Positions 5,463-13,959 are shown, numbered from the stretch's first letter. The stretch is 32,178 nt of DNA from an uncultured Lachnospiraceae bacterium (GCA_910584695.1 CAJUBR010000020.1:6300-38477); one strand, 5' to 3'. The notes: a model not told the origin generated them from the letters alone. A program made the numbers and translations.

Positions 5463-8096
5463 CTACTTGTCATTGATTGCAGCCTGTGCAGCAGCAAGCC
5501 TTGCAATAGGTACACGGAATGGAGAACATGATACATAGTTAAGACCTACCTTATGGCAGAACTCGATAGAAGACGGATCTCCACCATGCTCACCACAGAT
5601 ACCTAACTTGATGTCCGGACGAGTCTTACGACCCTTCTCTGCCGCCATCTGTACTAACTGACCAACACCTGTCTGATCAAGACGTGCAAACGGATCGGAC
5701 TCATAAATCTTTGCCTGATAGTAAGAATCTAAGAACTTACCAGCATCATCACGAGAGAATCCGAAAGTCATCTGTGTCAAATCATTCGTACCAAATGAGA
5801 AGTACTCAGCCTCTTCAGCAATTGCATCAGCGGTCAAAGCAGCACGAGGAATCTCAATCATAGTACCAATATGATACTCAATATCAGAATTCTTTTCTTT
5901 CTTAACCTGCTCTGCAACTTCTACTACAACGTCCTTCACATACTTAAGTTCTTTCTTCTCGCCTACTAACGGAATCATGATTTCAGGAACAATATCATAT
6001 CCCTTCTCATTCTTAACCTCAATCGCAGCTTCCATAACGGCTCTTGTCTGCATTTTAGCAATTTCCGGATATGTTACAGCAAGACGGCATCCACGATGAC
6101 CCATCATTGGGTTAAACTCATGAAGTGCATCACATTTTGTCTTAACCTCATCTACAGTAAGACCCATATCGTCAGCTAATGCCTTGATATCTTCTTCCTC
6201 TGTAGGAACAAACTCATGAAGAGGTGGGTCTAAATAACGAACATTCATTGGCTTTCCTTCCAAAGTCTCATACATAGCCTTGAAATCTGCCTTCTGGAAT
6301 TCTCCAATTGCTTTTAATGCTTCTTCTCTCTGCTCTACTGTATCAGAAAGAATCATACGGCGGAATTTCGGAATTCTGTCCTCACCAAAGAACATATGCT
6401 CTGTACGGCAAAGACCGATACCTTCAGCACCTAACTCAACAGCCTTAGCTGTATCTGCAGGAGTATCCGCATTCGTACGAACAATTAACTTTCTGTACTT
6501 ATCTGCCCAAGCCATAACACGACCAAAATCACCACCGATAGATGGTTCTACTGTCTTGATATCACCCTTGTAAATCTTACCTGTTGTACCATCAAGAGAA
6601 ATGTAATCTCCTTCATGGAATGTATATCCGCCTAACTCAAAATATTTCTCTTCTTCGTTGATCTTAATATCACCACAGCCGGATACACAGCATGTACCCA
6701 TACCACGGGCAACTACGGCTGCATGGGATGTCATACCACCACGAACTGTTAAGATACCCTGTGAAGCATGCATACCTTCAATATCTTCCGGAGAAGTCTC
6801 AAGACGAACTAAGATACATCTCTCACCACGTCCACCGGTACCAGCTTCTTTTGCATCATCTGCAGTAAAGTACACCTTACCTGCAGCAGCACCAGGAGAA
6901 GCCGGAAGTGCAGAACCGATTACCTCGCCAGCCTTCAATGCATCTGTATCAAATGTCGGATGAAGCAACTGATCAAGAGACTTCGCTTCAATACGGCATA
7001 CTGCTTCTTCCTCTGTAATCTGGCCTTCGTCAACTAAATCGCAGGCAATCTTGATTGCTGCCGGAGCTGTTCTCTTACCGTTACGGGTCTGTAAGAAGAA
7101 CAACTTACCTTCCTCAATCGTAAACTCCATATCCTGCATATCATGGAAGTGATTCTCTAAGTTCTGAGCCAATTCCATAAACTGTGCATAACATTCCGGT
7201 AAATCCTTCTCTAACTGGGAAATTGGCTGTGGTGTACGAACACCGGCAACAACGTCCTCACCCTGTGCATTAATAAGATATTCACCAAAAATACCTTTCT
7301 CACCAGTAGATGGATTACGTGTAAATGCAACACCAGTACCTGATGTTTCACCTTTGTTACCAAATACCATTGTCTGTACGTTAACCGCAGTTCCCCAGTC
7401 ACCCGGAATATCATTCATACGTCTATAAACAATAGCACGTGGATTATCCCATGAACGGAATACAGCCTTAACAGCTCCCATTAACTGATCTTTCGGATCC
7501 TGTGGGAAATCTTCCCCATTCATAGCTTCTTTGTAAATTGCTTTAAACTGATTCGCCAGGTCTTTTAAATCATCCGCAGTTAAATCCGTATCAAACTTAA
7601 CACCTTTTGCTTCTTTCATCTCATCAATCTTCTTTTCGAAGAATGACTTTGGAACTTCCATAACTACATCAGAATACATCTGAATAAATCTTCTGTATGA
7701 ATCATATGCGAATCTAGGATTTCCAGTCTTCTTTGCGAAACCTTCCACAGCAACATCATTAAGACCTAAATTAAGAATGGTATCCATCATACCTGGCATA
7801 GATGCACGAGCACCAGAACGAACAGACACTAATAACGGATCTTCTGTATCACCAAATTTCTTACCGTTAACTCCCTCTAACCATGTTAATGCCTCAAAAA
7901 TCTGCTCCTCAATCTCTTTAGAAATCTGCTTGCCCTGATTGTAATAATCTGTACAAGCCTCTGTTGTTACTGTAAATCCCTGTGGGATCGGCATGCCTAA
8001 GCCTGTCATTTCGGCTAAGTTACATCCTTTACCGCCAAGAAGGTTTCTCATTGATGCGTTACCTTCGTTGAACTTGTAAACCCATTTGTTTGCCAT
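5463..8096 (-). CDS. ppdK: Pyruvate, phosphate dikinase
   Basis: Interconverts pyruvate, ATP and phosphate with phosphoenolpyruvate, AMP and pyrophosphate; in fermenting Clostridia it acts in PPi-linked glycolysis or gluconeogenesis. 877 residues, the usual length for the bacterial enzyme. N-terminal nucleotide-binding domain (GGKGCNLAEM at 21-30, VSVRSGARASMPGMMDT, QTRNGKRTA), a swivelling phosphohistidine domain (GGMTSHAAVVARGMG, catalytic His near 455, preceded by the Thr that regulatory kinases can modify), then the C-terminal PEP/pyruvate barrel with GCRLAVTYPEI, FGTNDLTQMTFGFSRDD and the CGEHGGDP motif carrying the catalytic Cys. Start: ATG at 8096 has AGGAGG (8107-8112) ten bases upstream; the frame stays open 14 codons further up but without a ribosome site. 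It appears monocistronic, with its own promoter and terminator. Confidence 0.97.
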   Translation of the reverse strand: MANKWVYKFNEGNASMRNLLGGKGCNLAEMTGLGMPIPQGFTVTTEACTDYYNQGKQISKEIEEQIFEALTWLEGVNGKKFGDTEDPLLVSVRSGARASMPGMMDTILNLGLNDVAVEGFAKKTGNPRFAYDSYRRFIQMYSDVVMEVPKSFFEKKIDEMKEAKGVKFDTDLTADDLKDLANQFKAIYKEAMNGEDFPQDPKDQLMGAVKAVFRSWDNPRAIVYRRMNDIPGDWGTAVNVQTMVFGNKGETSGTGVAFTRNPSTGEKGIFGEYLINAQGEDVVAGVRTPQPISQLEKDLPECYAQFMELAQNLENHFHDMQDMEFTIEEGKLFFLQTRNGKRTAPAAIKIACDLVDEGQITEEEAVCRIEAKSLDQLLHPTFDTDALKAGEVIGSALPASPGAAAGKVYFTADDAKEAGTGGRGERCILVRLETSPEDIEGMHASQGILTVRGGMTSHAAVVARGMGTCCVSGCGDIKINEEEKYFELGGYTFHEGDYISLDGTTGKIYKGDIKTVEPSIGGDFGRVMAWADKYRKLIVRTNADTPADTAKAVELGAEGIGLCRTEHMFFGEDRIPKFRRMILSDTVEQREEALKAIGEFQKADFKAMYETLEGKPMNVRYLDPPLHEFVPTEEEDIKALADDMGLTVDEVKTKCDALHEFNPMMGHRGCRLAVTYPEIAKMQTRAVMEAAIEVKNEKGYDIVPEIMIPLVGEKKELKYVKDVVVEVAEQVKKEKNSDIEYHIGTMIEIPRAALTADAIAEEAEYFSFGTNDLTQMTFGFSRDDAGKFLDSYYQAKIYESDPFARLDQTGVGQLVQMAAEKGRKTRPDIKLGICGEHGGDPSSIEFCHKVGLNYVSCSPFRVPIARLAAAQAAINDK

Positions 8097-8168
8097 TTGT
8101 TTCGTACCTCCTAAATGTTTGTTAATGTACCAGGACAAATTCTATAACCCGTCCACAGTCTGTAAATT

Positions 8169-8174
8169 ATTATA
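8169..8174 (-). promoter_or_regulatory. Probable -10 box of the ppdK promoter
   Basis: On minus a perfect TATAAT lies 73 bases before the ppdK start in very AT-rich DNA. The -35 region is weak (TTATAT-like), so only the -10 is called. Confidence 0.4.
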
Positions 8175-8276
8175 GCATAATTTATATAAAATATAAAAGC
8201 TTTTTTTCTTTTTTTTATACATTTTTATCCATTTTTTCTAAATCCGGGAGTCTCTTTAAAGAAATCTATATAAAAC

Positions 8277-8310
8277 AAAAAGGCTATTGAATCTAATATC
8301 CAATAGCCTC
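8277..8310 (-). terminator. Terminator after the NlpC/P60 gene
   Basis: On minus, GAGGCTATTG pairs with CAATAGCC (arms 8301-8308 and 8282-8289) across an 11-base loop and is followed by TTTTTGTTTT. It begins about 15 bases after the stop codon. Confidence 0.9.
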
Positions 8311-8324
8311 ATATTCTTTGATAT

Positions 8325-9692
8325 TTATTTTACAATACGTACAGCCTTATCAATCGGTGAGTAATCATAAGCAGAAATCTTAATACCTGTCGTCTCATTA
8401 CTTGCATGTACTACTTGTCCACCACCTATATAAATGGCAACATGACCAAATCCATGATAGAATAACAAATCACCTGGCTGTAACTTACTTGTGCTTACCT
8501 TGGTTCCTGCACCTGCCTGATCGGCAGCAACCCTTGGCAGGGAATATCCAAAATGTTTATAAACAGATTGTACAAATCCGGAACAATCCGCACCCTTTGT
8601 TAAGCTTGTACCGCCATATACATAAGGATTTCCAACAAACTGAACTGCATAATCCGCAATTGCTTGTCCTGATGTACTGGTTGACTCCTGTTTTACAGTC
8701 TCTGTAGACGAATCTTCATCTGATACAACCACATCAGTTGAATCTACCGTCTCCTTTTCTTTCTTTTCCTGTTTCTTTTGTGGAGCTTCTGTTGTCTGAG
8801 GAGCCTCTGTTGCTGCTTCTGTCGTTTGAGGAGTTTCTGCCGGAGCTTCCGTTGCAGGTGTCTCTTCCTGATTATCTGTTTCTGTCTGCTCCTGTTGTTC
8901 CGCTTCTGCAGCCGCCTCTGCCTCTGCTTCTGCCTCTGCCTGTTGTTCTTCTTCAATTGTAACAGCAGTCTCATATACATAATCTACATAGACATAGTCT
9001 TTTGCCACATATCCAACCGAATCTGCTGAGGCAGCAACCTTAACCCAGTCACCTTCCTGCTCCAAAACAGTAAACGCATCACCTTCATCAGAAAGTGTAA
9101 CTACATCACTATCCGTAGAATCCTCTGCACGTACATTCAAAGTCTCTGCTGTAACTCTGGCAACCCGATCACAATTATTCTCTATGTATTCTTCTGCAGC
9201 ATCACCAAACAATAAATAATCATTATTAACATATCCATATGCGTTACCAGAAGACACTAACGACCATTGTTCCCCTTTTTCTACGATTGTACCTACATTT
9301 CCTGTATAGAACTTACCAATAACCTCCGATTCCTCTGATGCTTCTGATCGGATATTCAGATAACTGTCAATATTGGCTACCACTTGACCGCTTTCAATCT
9401 TCGCTGCCTTCTCTTCTACCTTCGGGGTCTCAACCTCTGCTTTTTCTTCAACCGGTGCTGCAACCTCTGTAGTAGCTTCTGTAGTCGGCACTTCTGCTTG
9501 TGCAACCTCTTTCACAGCAGTCCCTTTTGCAATGTCCTTTGTATCTGCTGTACGATTCTCAATTGCTTTGCTAATAATAGCCGGTGTTTCGCTAACCTGA
9601 TCCTTTACACTTGTCTTATAAGAAGTTCCACCCAACATAAGTGACATAACTGCCACTGCCAATATAGAACCTCTGGCTATATTTTTCTTCAT
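8325..9692 (-). CDS. Secreted SH3b-SH3b-NlpC/P60 cell-wall hydrolase
   Basis: An exported peptidoglycan peptidase; NlpC/P60 enzymes typically cut the D-gamma-Glu to diaminopimelate bond of stem peptides. 455 residues. The N-terminus is a signal peptide (MKKNIARGSILAVAVMSLML). A Pro/Glu/Thr-rich stretch follows, then two bacterial SH3 domains (about 103-162 and 177-236, each with LNIR or LNVR motifs) that bind the wall. A low-complexity linker of Ala/Glu and Pro/Thr repeats (245-335) leads to the NlpC/P60 domain (345-455) with Cys370 in GADCSGFV, His417 in GFGHVAIYIG and His429 in VVHAS as the catalytic set. Start ATG at 9692 has GAGG upstream. A consensus promoter and WalR-like repeats lie upstream, and a strong terminator follows, so it is transcribed alone. 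Confidence 0.93.
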   Translation of the reverse strand: MKKNIARGSILAVAVMSLMLGGTSYKTSVKDQVSETPAIISKAIENRTADTKDIAKGTAVKEVAQAEVPTTEATTEVAAPVEEKAEVETPKVEEKAAKIESGQVVANIDSYLNIRSEASEESEVIGKFYTGNVGTIVEKGEQWSLVSSGNAYGYVNNDYLLFGDAAEEYIENNCDRVARVTAETLNVRAEDSTDSDVVTLSDEGDAFTVLEQEGDWVKVAASADSVGYVAKDYVYVDYVYETAVTIEEEQQAEAEAEAEAAAEAEQQEQTETDNQEETPATEAPAETPQTTEAATEAPQTTEAPQKKQEKKEKETVDSTDVVVSDEDSSTETVKQESTSTSGQAIADYAVQFVGNPYVYGGTSLTKGADCSGFVQSVYKHFGYSLPRVAADQAGAGTKVSTSKLQPGDLLFYHGFGHVAIYIGGGQVVHASNETTGIKISAYDYSPIDKAVRIVK

Positions 9693-9724
9693 AATATACC
9701 TCTTTTTTTGATCTTGTGTTTAAA

Positions 9725-9741
9725 TGTTACAAAATTGTTAC
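9725..9741 (+). promoter_or_regulatory. WalR-box-like direct repeat in the wall-hydrolase leader
   Basis: TGTTAC (9725-9730), five bases, TGTTAC (9736-9741) fits the WalR (YycF) consensus TGTWAH-N5-TGTWAH known from Bacillus and Staphylococcus. It is in reverse orientation relative to the gene and falls just downstream of the predicted transcription start, where binding would repress. WalR is a known regulator of wall hydrolases; its presence in this organism is not shown. Confidence 0.4.
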
Positions 9742-9759
9742 AGACTTGCTAACATGCTT

Positions 9760-9788
9760 ATAATAACAAAGGTTTTCCTTTATGTCAA
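9760..9788 (-). promoter_or_regulatory. Promoter of the NlpC/P60 gene
   Basis: On minus, TTGACA (9783-9788), a 17-base spacer and TATTAT (9760-9765). The spacer holds an inverted repeat AAAGG-AAAA-CCTTT that could be an operator. The leader would be about 60 bases. Confidence 0.75.
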
Positions 9789-9815
9789 CCTAAAAATATT
9801 ATTTTTTCTTAAATT

Positions 9816-9832
9816 TTTCCAAAATTGTAACA
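9816..9832 (-). promoter_or_regulatory. Second, imperfect WalR-like site upstream of the hydrolase promoter
   Basis: On minus, TGTTAC (9827-9832), five bases, TGGAAA (9816-9821); the second half has one mismatch to TGTWAH. It is direct relative to the gene and about 30 bases before the -35, a position where WalR can activate. Confidence 0.25.
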
Positions 9833-9840
9833 TATCAAGC

Positions 9841-9891
9841 CATGAGGGTCTGCAAGCAGCCACTTGGCTTGTTGCTTGCGGAAATTAACAA
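9841..9891 (+). repeat. Dispersed repeat, solo right end (copy A)
   Basis: Carries the right-end signature CTTGGCTTGTTGCTTGCGG followed by AAATTA, nearly the same as at 28461-28485 and, on minus, 12361-12385. It lies between the divergent hydrolase and PocR-protein promoters. No left end is visible nearby. Confidence 0.6.
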
Positions 9892-9959
9892 AAAAGCAGA
9901 AATAATTTTATATCTTCTATATTTTAATATATTTATTTTATAATATTTCGATACTTTTA

Positions 9960-9988
9960 TTGCATTCTCTACATATTTTTTGTATAAT
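9960..9988 (+). promoter_or_regulatory. Promoter of the PocR-domain gene
   Basis: TTGCAT (9960-9965), a 17-base spacer and a perfect TATAAT (9983-9988). Transcription would start near 9995. Confidence 0.7.
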
Positions 9989-10000
9989 GTTTTTATTATA

Positions 10001-10015
10001 TGTGAACATTTCACA
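10001..10015. promoter_or_regulatory. Operator-like palindrome TGTGAACATTTCACA
   Basis: Perfect 6+3+6 inverted repeat immediately after the predicted transcription start of the PocR-domain gene. It resembles a Crp/Fnr site (TGTGA and TCACA) but with a five-base instead of six-base gap. Confidence 0.4.
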
Positions 10016-10050
10016 ATTCAGATTTTGATCAAGGAGGATGAATAAGTATT

Positions 10051-10827
10051 ATGAACATTAGAGATTTTTTAAATGTAGATGAACTGGAAAATATTATGCA
10101 GGACTGGTCCGATGCTACAGGTCTTGCATGTATCGCAGCCGATGCAGAAGGTAAATATATCACCCGGCCAATTAATTTTAATGATTTTTGCATCAAATAT
10201 ACACGGGGTTCCGAAGAAGGACTAAAACGCTGTACTAAGTGTGATGCAGAATGTACCGATACCTATTACTGCCATGCCGGATTAATGGATTTTCATCATG
10301 ACATTATAGTAGACGAAGTTAAAGTTGGTTCTATTATCGGTGGTCAGGTTCTTCCATCCCAACCGGATGAAGACAAATTCAGGGAAACCGCATCCGAACT
10401 GGGCATTGATCCTGATGAATATATCGAAGCACTTCACAAAGTACCGATCCGTACAGAGGCTTCCATCAAAGCTGCTGCCAAACTCTTAATCGATATCGTT
10501 GATATGATGGTCAATGCAAATTACCAAAATACAAGCGACACCGATAAAATAAACAAACTGGATTCTGACATTGAACATGCTGCCAGCCTGATTCAGGAAA
10601 TCAACGGCAAATCACTTCAGCTTGACAAGATTGAAAGTAAGCAAAACATCTTATCCCTTAATGCTTCTATTGAAGCTGCACGTGCCGGTGAATTTGGCCG
10701 GGGATTTGCAGTTGTTGCTGCAGAAGTCGGCAAGCTTGCTGTTAATTCCGGAGAAATCAACAAATCCATCAAACAATCTCTTAAAGAACTGACACATGTT
10801 ATTAAGGAACTAGAATCACTCAAATAA
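10051..10827 (+). CDS. Soluble PocR-sensor/short methyl-accepting signalling protein
   Basis: A cytoplasmic sensor of 258 residues with no membrane segment. Residues 1-150 form a PocR-type ligand-binding domain, with the cysteine cluster CTKCDAECTDTYYCHAG typical of the family, which elsewhere senses small diols or hydrocarbon derivatives. Residues about 165-255 are a shortened chemoreceptor signalling hairpin, with the conserved tip SLNASIEAARAGEFGRGFAVVAAEVGKLA. Only a few helix turns flank the tip, far shorter than in ordinary chemoreceptors, and no HAMP domain is present. Start ATG at 10051 has AAGGAGG 13 bases upstream; a nearer ATG at 10038 is out of frame and stops at once. It has its own promoter, palindrome and terminator and is one of two plus-strand genes. 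Ligand and partner (CheA/CheW or other) cannot be inferred from neighbours. Confidence 0.88.
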   Translation: MNIRDFLNVDELENIMQDWSDATGLACIAADAEGKYITRPINFNDFCIKYTRGSEEGLKRCTKCDAECTDTYYCHAGLMDFHHDIIVDEVKVGSIIGGQVLPSQPDEDKFRETASELGIDPDEYIEALHKVPIRTEASIKAAAKLLIDIVDMMVNANYQNTSDTDKINKLDSDIEHAASLIQEINGKSLQLDKIESKQNILSLNASIEAARAGEFGRGFAVVAAEVGKLAVNSGEINKSIKQSLKELTHVIKELESLK

Positions 10828-10887
10828 TGATTCTCACTGAAACGAGAATTCATATCACACTAAAATATAAGCTTTTTAGGCATAGCA

Positions 10888-10941
10888 AAAATGCACAAAC
10901 ACAGGGGCTTCTTAAAGCCAGCCTATAGGTTTGTGCATTTT
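10888..10941. terminator. Bidirectional terminator between the PocR-domain gene and glycyl-tRNA synthetase
   Basis: AAAATGCACAAAC (10888-10900) pairs perfectly with GTTTGTGCATTTT (10929-10941). T runs follow on both strands, which suits the convergent genes on either side. Confidence 0.9.
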
Positions 10942-10944
10942 TTA

Positions 10945-12333
10945 CTAATATTCGAATTTCTTTTCGAAGTATTCTTTTAATTCCGTAATCTTAATCCGTT
11001 CCTGCTCCATCGTATCCCGGTCACGAACGGTAACGGCTCCATCCTCTTCCGATTCAAAATCATAAGTTACACAAAACGGTGTACCAATCTCATCCTGCCT
11101 TCTATAACGTTTACCGATATTGCCTCTGTCATCAAACTCACAATTATATATCTTAGACAGTTCCATAAATATTTTCTCCGCACCTTCATTTAACTTCTTT
11201 GACAAAGGAAGAATACCAATCTTCACCGGAGCCAGTGCCGGATGAAAATGAAGAACAGTTCTGATGTCTCCACCTTCCAGTTCCTCCTCATCATACGCAG
11301 AACATAAAAATGCCAGTGTCACGCGGTCTGCACCAAGAGAAGGCTCTATTACATATGGAATATATTTTATTTTCTTCTCGTCATCAAAATATTCCATCGG
11401 CTCACCGGAAACATTCTGGTGCTGTGTCAGATCATAATCTGTACGGTCTGCAATCCCCCATAGTTCTCCCCATCCAAACGGGAACAAATATTCAATATCC
11501 GTTGTCGCTTTACTATAGAACGATAACTCCTCTTTATCGTGATCTCTGTATCTGGTTTCTTCCTGATTCATCCCTAAATCTTTCAGCCAGTCAATACAAA
11601 ACTGTTTCCAATATGCAAACCATTCAAGATCTGTATCCGGCTCACAGAAAAACTCTAACTCCATCTGCTCAAACTCCCTTGTACGGAATGTAAAATTACC
11701 GGGAGTAATCTCATTGCGAAAGGATTTACCAATCTGTCCAATGCCAAACGGAATCTTTTTCCGTGATGTTCTTTGTACGTTCTTAAAGTTAACAAAAATT
11801 CCCTGTGCCGTTTCCGGTCTTAAATAAATCGTATTCTTTGCATCTTCCGTTACACCCTGAAATGTTTTAAACATGAGATTAAACTCACGGATATCCGTAA
11901 AATTTTTCTTACCGCAAGTTGGGCAACAGATATCATTTTCTTCAATATATTCTGCCATTTTTTCATGGGACCATGCATCAACAGAGCCTTCTATCGTAAT
12001 CCCCTTGTCTGCCATATAGTCTTCAATTATCTTATCTGCACGGAATCTTTCATGACACTCTTTGCAATCCATCAAAGGATCCGAAAAACTGCCCAGATGC
12101 CCGGAAGCTACCCATGTCTGCGGATTCATCAAGATTGCACAATCCACTCCTACATTATATGGGTTTTCCTGAATAAATTTCTTCCACCACGCCTTTTTTA
12201 CATTATTCTTAAGCTCAACACCAAGGTTTCCGTAATCCCATGTATTTGCAAGTCCGCCATAAATTTCGGACCCCGGATACACAAACCCTCTTGCCTTAGC
12301 TAGTGCTACAATTTTATCCATTGTCTTTTCCAT
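10945..12333 (-). CDS. glyQS: Glycyl-tRNA synthetase (single-chain, dimeric type)
   Basis: Class II aminoacyl-tRNA synthetase charging tRNA-Gly, of the alpha2 type found in many Gram-positives, archaea and eukaryotes. 462 residues, the expected length. Visible are the N-terminal RGFVYPGSEIYGG motif, the paired cysteines CKECHERF and CCPTCGKKNF of a zinc-binding insertion, motif 2 (GKSFRNEITPGNFTFRTREFEQ, in outline), motif 3 (GADRVTLAFL) and the C-terminal anticodon-binding domain (PVKIGILPLSKK to ERIKITELKEYF). Start ATG at 12333 is chosen for the MEKTMDKIVALAK beginning normal in the family; an ATG seven codons earlier has no ribosome site. The ribosome site is weak (AGG at eight bases). 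It follows era-recO-lipoprotein in the same direction, but a dispersed repeat separates it from the lipoprotein gene. No T-box leader is present in the 122 bases upstream. Confidence 0.97.
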   Translation of the reverse strand: MEKTMDKIVALAKARGFVYPGSEIYGGLANTWDYGNLGVELKNNVKKAWWKKFIQENPYNVGVDCAILMNPQTWVASGHLGSFSDPLMDCKECHERFRADKIIEDYMADKGITIEGSVDAWSHEKMAEYIEENDICCPTCGKKNFTDIREFNLMFKTFQGVTEDAKNTIYLRPETAQGIFVNFKNVQRTSRKKIPFGIGQIGKSFRNEITPGNFTFRTREFEQMELEFFCEPDTDLEWFAYWKQFCIDWLKDLGMNQEETRYRDHDKEELSFYSKATTDIEYLFPFGWGELWGIADRTDYDLTQHQNVSGEPMEYFDDEKKIKYIPYVIEPSLGADRVTLAFLCSAYDEEELEGGDIRTVLHFHPALAPVKIGILPLSKKLNEGAEKIFMELSKIYNCEFDDRGNIGKRYRRQDEIGTPFCVTYDFESEEDGAVTVRDRDTMEQERIKITELKEYFEKKFEY

Positions 12334-12360
12334 ATTAAAATCCTGCCTTTTCATATATTT

Positions 12361-12459
12361 TTATTCCCGCAGGCAATAAGCCAAGCGACCATATTTGCAC
12401 GGTATTGGGCAAATGCTGCAAAGTCGAATACCTTGCAGCCTGACTGCGGGGTATTTTAC
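12361..12459 (-). repeat. Dispersed palindromic repeat, full-length (copy B)
   Basis: On minus it begins GTAAAATACCCCGCAG and ends CTTGGCTTATTGCCTGCGGG, with a 7-bp terminal inverted repeat (CCCGCAG/CTGCGGG, 12366-12372 and 12444-12450) and an inner inverted repeat GGTATT/AATACC. The right half aligns base for base with most of 28430-28485. It fills nearly all of the gap between the lipoprotein and glycyl-tRNA synthetase genes and may act there as a terminator or processing site. Confidence 0.7.
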
Positions 12460-13031
12460 TTAAAAATGATAACTACATTATCTTTTCCGGTTGTTGTCAC
12501 AATACCATCCTTGAGGGAAGCCTCTTCACTATAATAAAGCACATCCCCGCTTACAACAATATCCGCAGCCTCTGATACAATAAAAACGTTTGCCTTATCA
12601 ACGTCTTTTAAATCTTCATATTCCACTTTCTTTCCCTCTGCAGAGGTATAGGAACCCTTTAATTCTGACTTCTTTATATTAGAAAGAGCATCCAGCCTGC
12701 ACTCCTGTAGGTTAAAACTATTAAAGCTCTCGATATTTTTATATGCAAGGACTAATTTAACCTTACTCATATCCTCTGTATTAATGGACTTCTTTGTAAC
12801 CTTACCCTTTCCATTTTCATCATTATAAGACTTTATCTGATCCTCAATATAAGAAATCAGTTCTTCTTCTTTTACAGAAGAATCTTTAAAGTTTTCAACC
12901 GCAACCTCAACGATAGAATTATTCTTCTTTATAATGATTGTATTTTTATCGTATTTGTTTGCATAATTTGCACAGCCCGAAAGTACACACATCATTATTA
13001 CTGCTATAATCATGAAATTCATCTTTTTCAT
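12456..13031 (-). CDS. Predicted lipoprotein of unknown function
   Basis: A 191-residue exported lipoprotein. The N-terminus MKKMNFMIIAVIMMCVLSGC is a lipoprotein signal with lipobox VLSGC; the mature protein would be tethered by Cys20 on the outer face of the membrane. The rest is hydrophilic, mixed alpha/beta in appearance, with a lysine-rich centre and a DVDKANVFIVSEAADIVVSGD stretch given here only as motif location near residues 148-168. No catalytic motif is recognised. Start: ATG at 13031 with GAGG eight bases upstream, preferred over an in-frame GTG three codons earlier. It lies between recO and the glycyl-tRNA synthetase gene. The stop overlaps the outer edge of the dispersed repeat by a few bases. 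Confidence 0.8.
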   Translation of the reverse strand: MKKMNFMIIAVIMMCVLSGCANYANKYDKNTIIIKKNNSIVEVAVENFKDSSVKEEELISYIEDQIKSYNDENGKGKVTKKSINTEDMSKVKLVLAYKNIESFNSFNLQECRLDALSNIKKSELKGSYTSAEGKKVEYEDLKDVDKANVFIVSEAADIVVSGDVLYYSEEASLKDGIVTTTGKDNVVIIFK

Positions 13032-13108
13032 CGTCAACACCTCAAATCAATTTTTTCAAGAATCTCTTTTATTCAACTCATACATTTTACAAGAGAATAC
13101 ATAATATT

Positions 13109-13849
13109 TCAAGACAAAGACGCAAGAATTTCCAGAGAATTAAATTTTTTGGCAACGTGTCTTTTAAAATACCAGTCGATCACCTTGTCAACCTCGTAAA
13201 ATACTTTTTCGGAAAGTTGGAAATTATATAATTTATCAACCGGTGCACTTAATATATATTGCAAGGTGTAGACAGCTGATTCCGACAGAAAATATACTCC
13301 CTCCATATGATTTGCACATTCTCTGCACGTCAAACCATTTGCAGGCAGATAAAATGCCTCCACTTTTTCTTTTCCACAATTTGTACAGGAAAAGGCAGCC
13401 ATTGCCTCACCATCAAACGCAAGTATTTTCAATTCAAAAATTCTTCTGATCAGCTTTAGAGAAACCGTTTTTCTTATCATTGCTTTCAATGTCACATACA
13501 AAAGATTTAATATATTAATATCTCCGATTCCCTCTACGCAAAGATATTCCAGTATATCACAAAAATAAGTTCCGTAACAAATCCCTTCAATATCATTTTT
13601 TATTTCCAGAAAATAGTCTTTGATTTCTCCCCCAATCATCCTATATGCATCAAAGCCCTCTAACAGAGTAAAGGTTCCAAAATTAAACGGTTCACTGATT
13701 CCAAGATATGGACTGTTTGGTTTTCTTGCTCCTTTTGCAAAGGCAGTAATCTTTCCACGCTCTCTTGTAAGAATCACTAATCGCTTATCATAATCCCCTA
13801 CTGGTGCGCTGCCAAGCACTATTCCGGTAAGTTCTAACTTATCACGCAT
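13109..13849 (-). CDS. recO: DNA repair protein RecO
   Basis: Recombination mediator that helps RecR load RecA on SSB-coated single-stranded DNA in the RecFOR pathway. 246 residues, normal length. The N-terminal OB-fold is visible as ELTGIVLGSAPVGDYDKRLVILTRERGKITAFAKGARKPNS-type motifs (GDYDKRLVILT and GKITAFAKGARK), followed by a helical domain and a zinc site formed by CTNC (near 157) and CREC (near 177). It follows era in the same direction, the usual Gram-positive order, but a 30-base hairpin-forming repeat lies in the gap between them. Start ATG at 13849; the upstream sequence has only a modest GGGGGC ribosome-like stretch. Confidence 0.95.
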   Translation of the reverse strand: MRDKLELTGIVLGSAPVGDYDKRLVILTRERGKITAFAKGARKPNSPYLGISEPFNFGTFTLLEGFDAYRMIGGEIKDYFLEIKNDIEGICYGTYFCDILEYLCVEGIGDINILNLLYVTLKAMIRKTVSLKLIRRIFELKILAFDGEAMAAFSCTNCGKEKVEAFYLPANGLTCRECANHMEGVYFLSESAVYTLQYILSAPVDKLYNFQLSEKVFYEVDKVIDWYFKRHVAKKFNSLEILASLS

Positions 13850-13897
13850 ATGTTACCGCCCCCTTATCCTATATATCCGGATATACCTCTAAATAAA

Positions 13898-13930
13898 GTC
13901 AACAACCCCGCTGCAAGCGGCGGGGTATTA
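13898..13930 (+). repeat. Dispersed repeat, solo left end (copy C)
   Basis: GTCAACAACCCCGC plus TGCAAGCGGCGGGG forms a very stable hairpin (eight to nine pairs). It shares the left-end signature GTCAAnAnCCCCGC with copies B, D and F. It lies between era and recO and could attenuate transcription or stabilise mRNA there. Confidence 0.6.
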
Positions 13931-13959
13931 GACTCTCTCAGAAATCATTCTGTCTCTAA

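Noticed and set aside
8738..9029. Open frames on other strands and phases across the Ala/Glu and Pro/Thr linker of the wall hydrolase
   Set aside because: Low-complexity coding DNA opens shadow frames; the products are runs of Arg/Gln or Leu/Cys without domains.
12334..12455. T-box leader for the glycyl-tRNA synthetase gene
   Set aside because: The gap is about 120 bases and is filled by a dispersed repeat; no T-box sequence (UGGN bulge region) was seen.
13038..13040. GTG start for the lipoprotein gene
   Set aside because: An ATG three codons later has GAGG at eight bases and a standard lipoprotein N-terminus.
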